Shown here piece by piece: positions 8,270 through 14,606 of a stretch of DNA of 25,644 nt. The position numbers and the translations under genes were made by a program. Below the pieces are notes generated by a model. It did no database searches. It saw nothing but the letters and a program-made list of their open reading frames with translations, and had not been told where the DNA came from. Source of the DNA: F1-20-MAGs119 sp964556145. Lineage in GTDB: Bacteria > Actinomycetota > Acidimicrobiia > Acidimicrobiales > Ilumatobacteraceae. How positions within the stretch are numbered: the first letter of the stretch is position 1; each line of letters begins with the position of its first letter. The stretch is from positions 1-25,644 of the forward strand of contig CAZKVD010000017.1 in assembly GCA_964556145.1 (NCBI GenBank), written 5' to 3'.

Positions 8270-9127
8270 CTAGTGGGTGCGAAAGCCCCGACCCGTCTTG
8301 CGGCCGAGATGTCCGTCGGCCACGAGCTGCACCAACGTGTCGGCCGGAGCATCGGCAGGGTTGCCCGAGGCGTCGTGAAGTGTGCGAATGATCGACAACG
8401 ACGTGTCGAGACCGACGAGATCGAGCAGCGCAAACGGGCCCATCGGGAAGTTGCATCCACCCTTCATTGCAGTGTCGATGTCGTCCATCGAAGCCGTGCC
8501 TCGTTCGAACATTTTGATCGCGTTGTTGAGATAGGGGAACAAGAGGGCGTTGACGATGAAGCCGGCATCGTCGCGAACCAGAACGGCATCTTTCCCGCAC
8601 GATGACACGAATGCCATTGCCGTACCGATCGTTTCGTCCGATGTACTCGACGGACGAACGACCTCGACCAGCGGCATTGTCGATGCGGGATTGAAGAAAT
8701 GGATGCCGCACACACGATCGGCTCGTGAGGTCACCGCTGCGAGTGCGCCGACCGACAGCGTGCTGGTGTTGGTGGCAAGGATCGTCGACGGTGATGCGAG
8801 CGCGTCGAGTTCGCGGAACAACGCAACCTTGGCGTCCATGTCCTCGACGATGGATTCGAGGACGATCGAGCAGCTCGCCACGTCGGCCAGGTTGGTGGTT
8901 GCCGTGAGAAGTGCCAGTGCGCCATCACGGGCACCGGAGTCGAGCTTGCCGCGTTCCACTCGGCGGCCGAGGCTGCCGGCAACTCGCGTGATGACATCAT
9001 TCGCGCCTTCGATTGTGCGTGAGCGCACGATGACGGGGTGTCCGCTCGTTGCTGCGACCTCAGCGATGCCGGCGGCCATGATTCCCGAACCCACGATGCC
9101 GAGAGAGGAAACGCGCGATGAAGACAT
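8270..9127 (-). CDS. 3-hydroxyacyl-CoA (3-hydroxybutyryl-CoA) dehydrogenase
   Basis: An NAD(P)-dependent dehydrogenase that interconverts 3-hydroxyacyl-CoA and 3-oxoacyl-CoA; the 285-residue single-function form is usually called 3-hydroxybutyryl-CoA dehydrogenase. The Rossmann motif GIVGSGIMAAGIAE is at residues 10-23. ATNTSTLSV, the catalytic-His segment CGIHFFNPASTMPLVEVV, and the C-terminal DAGFIVNALLFPYLNNAI and GGCNFPMGPFALLDLVGLD are all present. ATG 9127 has TACAGT 7 nt upstream and no Shine-Dalgarno sequence. It leads the hbd-aat-meaA transcript. It may be controlled through the 18-bp palindrome immediately upstream, which it shares with the divergent phosphatase gene. Confidence 0.94.
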   Translation of the reverse strand: MSSSRVSSLGIVGSGIMAAGIAEVAATSGHPVIVRSRTIEGANDVITRVAGSLGRRVERGKLDSGARDGALALLTATTNLADVASCSIVLESIVEDMDAKVALFRELDALASPSTILATNTSTLSVGALAAVTSRADRVCGIHFFNPASTMPLVEVVRPSSTSDETIGTAMAFVSSCGKDAVLVRDDAGFIVNALLFPYLNNAIKMFERGTASMDDIDTAMKGGCNFPMGPFALLDLVGLDTSLSIIRTLHDASGNPADAPADTLVQLVADGHLGRKTGRGFRTH

Positions 9128-9134
9128 GGGAGGA

Positions 9135-9140
9135 ACTGTA
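9135..9140 (-). promoter_or_regulatory. Putative -10 element of hbd-aat-meaA
   Basis: On the minus strand TACAGT ends 7 nt before ATG 9127. Its upstream edge touches the palindrome at 9140-9157, so a protein bound there would lie over the promoter spacer. Confidence 0.5.
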
Positions 9141-9157
9141 GTTACCCATGGGTAACT
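9140..9157. promoter_or_regulatory. Perfect 18-bp palindrome, candidate operator
   Basis: AGTTACCCATGGGTAACT is identical to its reverse complement over all 18 bases. It lies in the 56-bp region between two divergent genes. It sits just upstream of the hbd -10 element and covers the position expected for the -35 of the phosphatase promoter (about 9149-9154, taking a 17-bp spacer). The size and symmetry suit a dimeric repressor such as the TetR type; the identity of the regulator is not indicated by the window. Confidence 0.6.
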
Positions 9158-9171
9158 TTGCGAGCAGAATC

Positions 9172-9177
9172 TATGGT
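9172..9177 (+). promoter_or_regulatory. Putative -10 element of the tyrosine phosphatase gene
   Basis: TATGGT ends 6 nt before GTG 9184. This spacing argues for GTG 9184 rather than ATG 9148, which lies inside the palindrome. Confidence 0.5.
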
Positions 9178-9183
9178 GGCCAC

Positions 9184-9966
9184 GTGACCCCCGGACATCC
9201 TCTTGACGCCGTCGGGCACCCCGACCGCCACATCCCGCTGCAAACGGCCCACAACTTCCGCGATCTCGGGGGCTACCCCACGCTCGACGGGGGCATCACC
9301 CGATGGGGTGTGCTCTACCGATCGGATGCTCTCTACAGCCTCACCCCTGCCGACTGGGCGGTTCTCGACGCACGCGGGGTGCGCCATGTCATCGACCTGC
9401 GCTCAACCCAAGAGTGGGAGACCCGTGGGCGTTTTCGTGATGACCTGTATCCGGCAACGCTGCACCACTTTCCGGTTCTCGACATTCCGTGGTCCGACGA
9501 CGACACTCCCGATCTCGACACCGCCTACGAATTCCTTCTGTGGGCTTATCCCGAAATGCTGCGCAAGGGCGGACACCGTCTGGCCGCGGCGGTCGAGACC
9601 ATCGCCAGCGTCAGCGATCCGCTCGTCTTCAACTGTGCGGCGGGCAAGGACCGCACCGGACTTGTTGCGATGTTGGTTCTCGCCATTGCGGGCGTTGCCG
9701 ATGATCTCGTCGTCGCCGACTTTGAATTGAGCAACGAGGGTCTTGCCCGGCTGCGCGCCTGGGCAGAGTCAAATGACTCGAATTTGAAGACGCGTCTCGG
9801 AAATGCGCCCGCTGCGTTCCTCGATGCCGACGGTCGCGCACTGCGCGACCTCATGGACGGCTGGCGAAGCGAGCACGGTTCGATGCGCGACTTCGCGCGT
9901 CACCTGGGTGTCAGCGACGAGGCGGCCGACAAGTTGCGCGAACGGCTGGTTGGTCAACCCGGCTGA
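9184..9966 (+). CDS. Tyrosine-specific protein phosphatase family protein
   Basis: A cysteine-dependent phosphatase of the family that begins with NFRDLGGY. Family members act on phosphotyrosine or phospholipids; the substrate here is unknown. With GTG 9184 as residue 1, the P-loop CAAGKDR gives nucleophile C151 and R157 (C-x5-R), preceded by DPLVFN and followed by TGLVAML. Upstream are HNFRDLGGYPTLDGG, RWGVLYRSDAL and VRHVIDLRSTQEW, all diagnostic. It is about 260 residues, cytoplasmic, with no signal sequence. In-frame ATG 9148 would add 12 residues encoded by the palindrome, so I reject it. It is divergent from hbd and shares the candidate operator with it, and it ends 18 bp from the convergent cyclophilin gene. 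Confidence 0.88.
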   Translation: MTPGHPLDAVGHPDRHIPLQTAHNFRDLGGYPTLDGGITRWGVLYRSDALYSLTPADWAVLDARGVRHVIDLRSTQEWETRGRFRDDLYPATLHHFPVLDIPWSDDDTPDLDTAYEFLLWAYPEMLRKGGHRLAAAVETIASVSDPLVFNCAAGKDRTGLVAMLVLAIAGVADDLVVADFELSNEGLARLRAWAESNDSNLKTRLGNAPAAFLDADGRALRDLMDGWRSEHGSMRDFARHLGVSDEAADKLRERLVGQPG

Positions 9967-9984
9967 AGCGCCGGCGTCGGGTGT

Positions 9985-10847
9985 TTACGACTCGACGATC
10001 GACACCGAGTTGATGACGACGGTGCGACTGGGTGCTCCGCCAAGGTCGCCCGACCCGCTGTTCAGCGCCAGGATTCCCTTGACGATGTCGAGGCCCGCGG
10101 TCACCTTGCCGAAGTTGACGTAGGTGCCCTGTCCGTCGAGCAGCGAGGCCTTTTCACCGGTGACGAAGAACCACTGGCCACCTGCGCTGTTGGGCTCCAT
10201 CGTGCGGGCCATCGCAAGGTCGCCCTCGACGTACTTGTAGCCACTGCCCTCGTCTTCGATGGTGTAACCCGGGTCGTCGGTGTTGGTGAGCCCGCCGCCC
10301 TGGATGATGTCGATCGACGGGTCGGTGCGGAAGATCGTCGTGCCGTCGTAGTACTTGTAGCGCGAGAGCACAACGAAGTTGTTGACAGTCTTCGGGGTCT
10401 TTGCAGTGTCGAGGGCGACCTCGATCTTGCCTTCGGACGTGTCGAACACCGCCGTGTACGACTTGGTCGCGTCGATACACATCGGCGGGGCCTTTTCGAA
10501 CTTCGTCGCGCGTGCTTCGCTGCCGTCGGTTGCGGGACAGGGCGTGTCGCCCGAGATGGTCTTGCCCGGAACCGTGCTGGGGGGAACCGTTGATTCGGCC
10601 GTTTCGCCCGGCACCGTGGTCGAGCCACCGAGAAGGGTCTGAACCTCTTCGCGGAGCTGGTCGTCGGTGGGTGCGGTCGACGAATCATCGCCGGCGAACA
10701 CGTTGACGATGAGGAAGAGCGCGAGCACAACCGCGGGAATGCCGATGCCGAATTGAAGCCCGCGCTTCTTTGCCTTGGAGCGGCGCTGCTTGACGGCGAG
10801 TTCCGTCAGGCGCTGCTGGCGATTTTGCTTCTGTCGTTCACGTTTTT
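9985..10847 (-). CDS. Membrane-anchored cyclophilin peptidyl-prolyl isomerase, 5' end in assembly gap
   Basis: A cyclophilin-type peptidyl-prolyl cis-trans isomerase, probably facing the outside of the cell. The visible N-terminus is highly basic and glutamine-rich (KRERQKQNRQQRL to KAKKRG). A single membrane segment follows (about GIPAVVLALFLIVNVFA), then a Ser/Thr/Pro-rich linker and the cyclophilin domain: TSEGKIEVALDTAKTPKTVNNFVVLSRYKYYDG, FRTDPSIDIIQGGG and GGQWFFVTGE. The frame is open up to the Ns at 10848, so the start codon is missing. TAACCT at 10861-10866 predicts ATG at about 10854-10852 if the ten Ns are true to length. GTG 10728 would delete the basic region and part of the membrane segment and is not the real start. 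Confidence 0.9.
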
Positions 10848-10857
10848 NNNNNNNNNN
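10848..10857. other. Assembly gap of ten Ns
   Basis: Ten undetermined bases fall within the 5' end of the cyclophilin gene, between its putative -10 element and its first readable codons. The true length is unknown, since ten Ns can be a placeholder. Confidence 0.98.
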
Positions 10858-10860
10858 CGC

Positions 10861-10866
10861 AGGTTA
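10861..10866 (-). promoter_or_regulatory. Putative -10 element of the cyclophilin gene
   Basis: On the minus strand TAACCT is followed by GCG and then the assembly gap. By the spacing rule seen elsewhere in the window, the start codon should lie in the gap. Confidence 0.4.
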
Positions 10867-10878
10867 GCCGTGCGCCGA

Positions 10879-10884
10879 TAGCGT
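10879..10884 (+). promoter_or_regulatory. Putative -10 element of lysC
   Basis: TAGCGT ends 9 nt before GTG 10894, the loosest spacing of the set. No Shine-Dalgarno sequence precedes the start. Confidence 0.35.
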
Positions 10885-10893
10885 TCGTCACCT

Positions 10894-12165
10894 GTGGCAG
10901 TAGTGGTCCAAAAATTCGGTGGAACCTCGGTCGCCGACCCCGAGCGCATCAAGGCGGTTGCCGAGCACGTCGCCTTCACGAGGCGCCACGGCAACGACGT
11001 CGTCGTGGTCGTTTCGGCCATGGGAAAGACCACCGACAACCTCATTTCACTGGCCAATCAGGTCTCGCCCGTCCACCCCGGCCGCGAACTCGACATGCTG
11101 CTCACCACCGGCGAGCGCATTTCGATGGCGTTGGTTTGCATGGCCCTCGCCGGGATCGGGATCGATGCCGTGTCATTCACCGGTAGCCAAGTCGGCATCA
11201 TCACCGACACCGTCCACACAAAGGCGAAAATTCTCGAGGTCAAGGGTGACCGCCTGCGCGAGGCCTTGGCAGCAGGAAAGGTTGCCGTGGTCGCCGGATT
11301 CCAGGGAGTCAGCACCGAACGCGAAATCACCACGCTCGGACGCGGGGGCTCCGACACCACGGCCGTCGCGCTTGCCGCCGCACTGAATGCCGACGTCTGC
11401 GAGATCTACACCGATGTGACGGGCGTGTTCACCGCCGATCCGCGCATCGTGCCCCAGGCACGCAAACTCCAGCGTCTCGATTTCGAGGAGATGCTCGAGA
11501 TGGCGGGCGCGGGAAGCAAAGTTCTCGCACTGCGGTCGGTCGAGTTCGCCCGCAACCACAACGTGCCGCTGCACGTCAGGTCAAGCTTCACCTGGGAAAC
11601 GGGCACCTGGGTGCTCGACCGCAGTTCCGAGGTTTCGTCGAAGGAGACAGCGATGGAAGAGCCAATCATTTCCGGCGTCGTGCAGGACACGGCCGAGGCC
11701 AAGATCACGGTGGTCGGTGTTGCCGACAAGCCCGGTATTTCCGCTGCGCTGTTCGAACCGCTCGCCGCGGCAAACATCAACGTCGACATGATCGTGCAGA
11801 ACACCTCGAAAGAGGGTCGTACCGACATCTCGTTCACGGCGCCAAAAGCCGATTTGAAAAAGGCTCTCGAAATCGTCGAGGGGGTTGCGAAGGAAATCGG
11901 TGCCGACGACGTCACACACGTCGATTCGGTCGCCAAGATCTCGCTCGTCGGTGCCGGCATGAAGACCAGTCCGGGTATCGCCGCGAAAATGTTCCGCGTA
12001 CTCGCTGCGGCCGACGTCAACATCGAAATGATCTCGACCAGCACCATCCGCGTATCGGTGGTGGTTGATTCGGCCAGCACCGAGGTCGCCATGCGCACGC
12101 TGCACACTGCGTTCGGCCTCGACAGCGGCCAGGCCTACTCGGCTCCGTTGCCAGAACGCAAGTGA
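10894..12165 (+). CDS. lysC: Aspartokinase, alpha subunit
   Basis: Phosphorylates L-aspartate with ATP, the first step to lysine, threonine, methionine and diaminopimelate. The kinase domain starts VVVQKFGGTSVADPERI and contains LLTTGERISMALV, then TTLGRGGSDTTAVALAAAL and EIYTDVTGVFTADPRIV. Two ACT domains follow (about 265-420), with ITVVGVADKPGISAALF and ISLVGAGMKTSPGIAAKMF, the usual site of feedback control by lysine and threonine. At 423 residues it is full length. The GTG start gives the conserved N-terminus. An internal start at codon 254 probably makes a separate beta subunit, as in Corynebacterium glutamicum. It sits upstream of asd, the next enzyme of the pathway, with a methyltransferase gene between them. 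Confidence 0.97.
   Translation: MAVVVQKFGGTSVADPERIKAVAEHVAFTRRHGNDVVVVVSAMGKTTDNLISLANQVSPVHPGRELDMLLTTGERISMALVCMALAGIGIDAVSFTGSQVGIITDTVHTKAKILEVKGDRLREALAAGKVAVVAGFQGVSTEREITTLGRGGSDTTAVALAAALNADVCEIYTDVTGVFTADPRIVPQARKLQRLDFEEMLEMAGAGSKVLALRSVEFARNHNVPLHVRSSFTWETGTWVLDRSSEVSSKETAMEEPIISGVVQDTAEAKITVVGVADKPGISAALFEPLAAANINVDMIVQNTSKEGRTDISFTAPKADLKKALEIVEGVAKEIGADDVTHVDSVAKISLVGAGMKTSPGIAAKMFRVLAAADVNIEMISTSTIRVSVVVDSASTEVAMRTLHTAFGLDSGQAYSAPLPERK
11641..11646 (+). promoter_or_regulatory. Internal Shine-Dalgarno site of the lysC beta subunit
   Basis: AAGGAG lies 6 nt before the in-frame ATG at 11653. It is one of the few strong ribosome binding sites in the window, and it lies within a coding sequence at the place where actinobacterial aspartokinases restart. 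Confidence 0.75.
11653..12165 (+). CDS. Aspartokinase beta subunit from internal start
   Basis: A 170-residue in-frame product beginning MEEPIISGVVQDTAEAKITV at codon 254 of lysC. It consists almost only of the two ACT domains. Corynebacterium glutamicum makes an alpha2beta2 aspartokinase whose beta subunit begins at the equivalent place, also with MEE. Here the start has a strong Shine-Dalgarno site, which supports real internal initiation. Its role would be regulatory: binding lysine and threonine in complex with the alpha subunit. The position and ribosome site are seen; production of the protein is inferred. Confidence 0.75.
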   Translation: MEEPIISGVVQDTAEAKITVVGVADKPGISAALFEPLAAANINVDMIVQNTSKEGRTDISFTAPKADLKKALEIVEGVAKEIGADDVTHVDSVAKISLVGAGMKTSPGIAAKMFRVLAAADVNIEMISTSTIRVSVVVDSASTEVAMRTLHTAFGLDSGQAYSAPLPERK

Positions 12166-12190
12166 CGTCCGCGTCGCGGCGCGTCGGCAA

Positions 12191-12196
12191 TACTTG
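12191..12196 (+). promoter_or_regulatory. Putative -10 element of the methyltransferase gene
   Basis: TACTTG ends 6 nt before ATG 12203; the overlapping hexamer AATACT (12189-12194) is an alternative. It is the weakest match to TANNNT in the set. Confidence 0.3.
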
Positions 12197-12202
12197 AAAC
12201 CC

Positions 12203-13069
12203 ATGGCCCGTCGCCGCGCACAACTCGTTCCCTGGCGCGTCGCGGGAGGCGTTGCCGATGAACATGCGAACGCAGATGCCGTCGTTCGCGAAACCGGCTG
12301 GGTCTTCAACAACGAAACCGGTGACGACCTGACCCTCGGCGACTTCGTGATGTCGGGCAACAAGGAAGTCAATGCCTACATGCGCGTGTTCGGCATGAAC
12401 GAACTCGACACCAACTCACTCTCGATTCTCGAGATCGGTTCGGGTATCGGGCGCATGACCTCGCGTTTCACCCGACGCTTTGCATCGGTCGTCGCGGCCG
12501 ACGTCGACGCGGCATTCCTCGAGCGGTGTCGCGAAACGGTGTCGCGCCACGGCGAGGTGGAAAAACTGCGCACGGTCCACGTGGCGGACGGACATTCGAT
12601 CGGCATCCCGAGCGAGTCGGTTGACGCCGTGTTCTCGTACATCACGTTGCAGCACTGTGCGCACGAAGATGCCCTGCAGTTGACCAACGAGGCACTGCGC
12701 GTCGTCAAGCCCGGCGGCACGTTGATGCTGAACTACCGCACGTGGGTTCCGGCCGACGTTCTGCTTCGGCCTGCGGGCGCAATCGTTCGTGCACTGTGGA
12801 AGACCAAGGTGCTCGGTCCGCGCATCGCACGACAGCGTTGGGCGACCCGTCTCGGTTGGCAGGCCAACCGAGTTGCGGTCGATGAGGTGCTCGGACTCGT
12901 GAATGCGAGCGGTCGCTCGTGCCGTGAGGTGCTGGTATTTCGCAATCCATCGCGACGAAATTTGCTTGCCTCGTCGCCGTCGAACGTGGGCGGGGTACGG
13001 CCCGAAGAGCGGCCGTTGCCACGTGCGAACAAGAGCCACTGGTGGTTAATTCTCAGGATTTCGCACTAG
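12203..13069 (+). CDS. SAM-dependent class I methyltransferase
   Basis: A Rossmann-fold methyltransferase. Motif I is LEIGSGIGRMTSRF (residues 76-89), with the SAM-binding acidic residue in VVAADVD. Motif IV is VDAVFSYITLQHCAHEDA, followed by the strand region LRVVKPGGTLMLNYRTW. These match the type 11 methyltransferase family. The substrate is not shown. The N-terminus (MARRRAQLVPWRV) is basic. The C-terminus after about residue 245 looks unstructured and basic, ending HWWLILRISH. The frame is open back into lysC, but ATG 12203 is chosen because it lies just after the lysC stop and the upstream part has no conserved sequence. The gene lies between lysC and asd without an obvious link to aspartate metabolism. 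Confidence 0.85.
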   Translation: MARRRAQLVPWRVAGGVADEHANADAVVRETGWVFNNETGDDLTLGDFVMSGNKEVNAYMRVFGMNELDTNSLSILEIGSGIGRMTSRFTRRFASVVAADVDAAFLERCRETVSRHGEVEKLRTVHVADGHSIGIPSESVDAVFSYITLQHCAHEDALQLTNEALRVVKPGGTLMLNYRTWVPADVLLRPAGAIVRALWKTKVLGPRIARQRWATRLGWQANRVAVDEVLGLVNASGRSCREVLVFRNPSRRNLLASSPSNVGGVRPEERPLPRANKSHWWLILRISH

Positions 13070-13078
13070 CCAGGGCGA

Positions 13079-13084
13079 TAACCT
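13079..13084 (+). promoter_or_regulatory. Putative -10 element of asd
   Basis: TAACCT ends 7 nt before ATG 13092, within the 22-nt gap after the methyltransferase gene. It is the same hexamer as at 14-19 and 10861-10866. Confidence 0.5.
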
Positions 13085-13091
13085 GCCGCCC

Positions 13092-14114
13092 ATGCGCGTA
13101 GGAGTCGTCGGAGCAACCGGCCAAGTGGGTGGCGTGATGCGCACCCTTCTCGAAGAGAGAAACTTCCCCGTCACCGAGATGCGGTACTTCGCATCGGCCC
13201 GATCCGCCGGCACGAAGTTGACGTGGAAGGGCGTCGACATCACCGTCGAAGATGCCGCCACCGCCGACGTATCGGGTCTCGACGTTGCGCTGTTCTCTTC
13301 AGGTGCCACTTCGTCGCGCGAACTCGCACCGCGCTTTGCCGCCGCCGGTGTCACGGTGATCGACAACTCGTCGGCGTGGCGCATGGATCCCGAGGTGCCA
13401 CTCGTCGTGTCCGAGGTGAATCCCGAACAGGTGCACAACGCGCCAAAGGGCATCATCGCGAACCCCAATTGCACCACCATGGCTGCGATGCCGGTGCTCA
13501 TGCCCTTGCATCGCAAGGCTGGTCTCGTACGCCTCATTGCAAGCACCTATCAGGCAGTCAGTGGCGGCGGTCTCGCCGGTGTCGACGAACTCGACTCGCA
13601 GGCAGCCGCAGTGGTGGCGGGTGCGCGCGAACTCACCTACAGCGGCGAAGCCGTTGCGTATCCGCAGCCGAAGAAGTTCGTTCGCCCGATCGCCTTCAAC
13701 GTCGTGCCGTTTGCCGGCTCGCTCGTCGACAACGGCGAGTTCGAAACCGACGAAGAGATCAAACTGCGCAACGAAAGCCGCAAGATTCTCGGCATTCCCG
13801 ATCTTCGCGTGTCGGGAACGTGTGTGCGCGTTCCCGTTTTCACCGGTCACTCGCTGTCGATCAATGCCGAATTTGCCCGCGACATCACCGTCGCCGAGGC
13901 GACCGAGTTGCTTGCCGATGCGCCAGGTGTCAGCGTGGTCGACGTTCCGAACCCCTTGCTCGCCGCAGGTGCAGACCCCAGTTTCGTTGGTCGCATCCGT
14001 CAAGACCGCTCGGTCGACGGAAACCGTGGACTCGTGCTGTTCGTGTCGAATGACAACCTGCGCAAGGGCGCGGCGCTGAACGCAATCCAGATCGCCGAAC
14101 TTCTGATCAAGTAA
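13092..14114 (+). CDS. asd: Aspartate-semialdehyde dehydrogenase
   Basis: Reduces aspartyl phosphate to aspartate semialdehyde with NADPH, the step after aspartokinase. The nucleotide-binding start MRVGVVGATGQVGGVM is followed by VALFSSGATSSRE, VIDNSSAWRMDPEVPLVVSEVNPE and the catalytic Cys127 in IIANPNCTTM. Further landmarks are STYQAVSGGGLAGVDEL, RVSGTCVRVPVFTGHS (with the active-site His) and the C-terminal NLRKGAALNAIQIAELLI. At 340 residues it is of normal length. ATG 13092 is fixed by the Rossmann motif starting at once. It has its own putative promoter, so it need not be cotranscribed with lysC. Confidence 0.97.
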   Translation: MRVGVVGATGQVGGVMRTLLEERNFPVTEMRYFASARSAGTKLTWKGVDITVEDAATADVSGLDVALFSSGATSSRELAPRFAAAGVTVIDNSSAWRMDPEVPLVVSEVNPEQVHNAPKGIIANPNCTTMAAMPVLMPLHRKAGLVRLIASTYQAVSGGGLAGVDELDSQAAAVVAGARELTYSGEAVAYPQPKKFVRPIAFNVVPFAGSLVDNGEFETDEEIKLRNESRKILGIPDLRVSGTCVRVPVFTGHSLSINAEFARDITVAEATELLADAPGVSVVDVPNPLLAAGADPSFVGRIRQDRSVDGNRGLVLFVSNDNLRKGAALNAIQIAELLIK

Positions 14115-14138
14115 CCGATCCGGCAAACCAAACTCTTG

Positions 14139-14212
14139 TCGGGGTGACAGGATTTGAACCTGCGGCCTCGTCGTCCCGAACGACGCGCGCTACCAAGCTG
14201 CGCCACACCCCG
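14139..14212 (-). tRNA. tRNA-Pro (anticodon CGG)
   Basis: A 74-nt cloverleaf on the minus strand. The acceptor stem is CGGGGTG/CACCCCG with seven pairs and discriminator A; CCA is not encoded. The D-arm contains GCGCAGCTTGGTAGCGC. The anticodon stem is CGTCG/CGACG around loop TTCGGGA, so the anticodon is CGG, reading CCG proline codons. The T-loop GGTTCAAATCC is standard. The C1-G72 pair is typical of bacterial tRNA-Pro. It lies 18 bp downstream of the receiver-domain gene and converges with asd. Confidence 0.96.
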
Positions 14213-14227
14213 TGTGATGCGCGGGTG

Positions 14228-14233
14228 AGCCTA
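14228..14233 (-). promoter_or_regulatory. Possible -10 element of tRNA-Pro
   Basis: On the minus strand TAGGCT lies 15 nt before the tRNA 5' end, which would give a leader of about 8 nt. It includes the TAG stop of the upstream gene, and no good -35 is visible, so chance is possible. Confidence 0.3.
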
Positions 14234-14593
14234 GCGGGCGATTTCTTTTGCGGCGCGCTGCAGGCGAAGAGCGTCGAGGGGTTTGACGAGAAAAGCCTCG
14301 CAACCGCTGCGCTTGGCCATCTGCGCGTCGGCATCGCGGTCGAGAAGCATGAGAACCGGAATGTGCGGCAGTCGGCCGCCCGTTTCGTCGAGACGAAGGT
14401 TCATCGTGACGGCCATGCCACCCATCGAACCGATCTGCGAATCAAGCACCGCGAGATCGGGTGTTCGGGCGCTGACCGCCTCGGTGACGTCGCGGCCGTT
14501 GGAGCAGACGGTGAACGAAGTTTCTGGCGAGCCGAGGGCGGCGACGACTTCGTCGAGAACCCACTGGGCATCGGTGGCAACGAGAATGTGCAC
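14231..14593 (-). CDS. Stand-alone response-regulator receiver domain, atypical
   Basis: A 120-residue protein that is only a CheY-like receiver domain, with no output domain. The strand pattern is normal: HILVATDAQ, PDLAVLDSQIG with the phosphorylatable Asp51, HIPVLMLLD, and FLVKPLD with the conserved Lys104. Two usual residues are changed. The acidic pair after strand 1 is T7-D8 rather than two acidic residues, and the switch Thr/Ser after strand 4 is Leu84. Phosphorylation may therefore be weak or signalling non-standard. GTG 14593 starts the domain directly and has TAGAGT 7 nt upstream. It follows two Get3/ArsA-like ATPase genes; a link in function is not established. Confidence 0.8.
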   Translation of the reverse strand: MHILVATDAQWVLDEVVAALGSPETSFTVCSNGRDVTEAVSARTPDLAVLDSQIGSMGGMAVTMNLRLDETGGRLPHIPVLMLLDRDADAQMAKRSGCEAFLVKPLDALRLQRAAKEIAR

Positions 14594-14600
14594 GACGGCG

Positions 14601-14606
14601 ACTCTA
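14601..14606 (-). promoter_or_regulatory. Putative -10 element of the receiver-domain gene
   Basis: On the minus strand TAGAGT ends 7 nt before GTG 14593. It includes the TAG stop codon of the ATPase gene upstream, so the small gene may be transcribed on its own. Confidence 0.4.

Noticed and set aside
9148..9183. ATG 9148 as the phosphatase start
   Set aside because: It lies inside the palindrome and upstream of the putative -10; the added 12 residues are not part of the family. GTG 9184 fits the promoter spacing.
13299..14126. Minus-strand open frame of 275 codons antisense to asd
   Set aside because: asd is certain on the plus strand, and the antisense frame is histidine- and arginine-rich with no family pattern.
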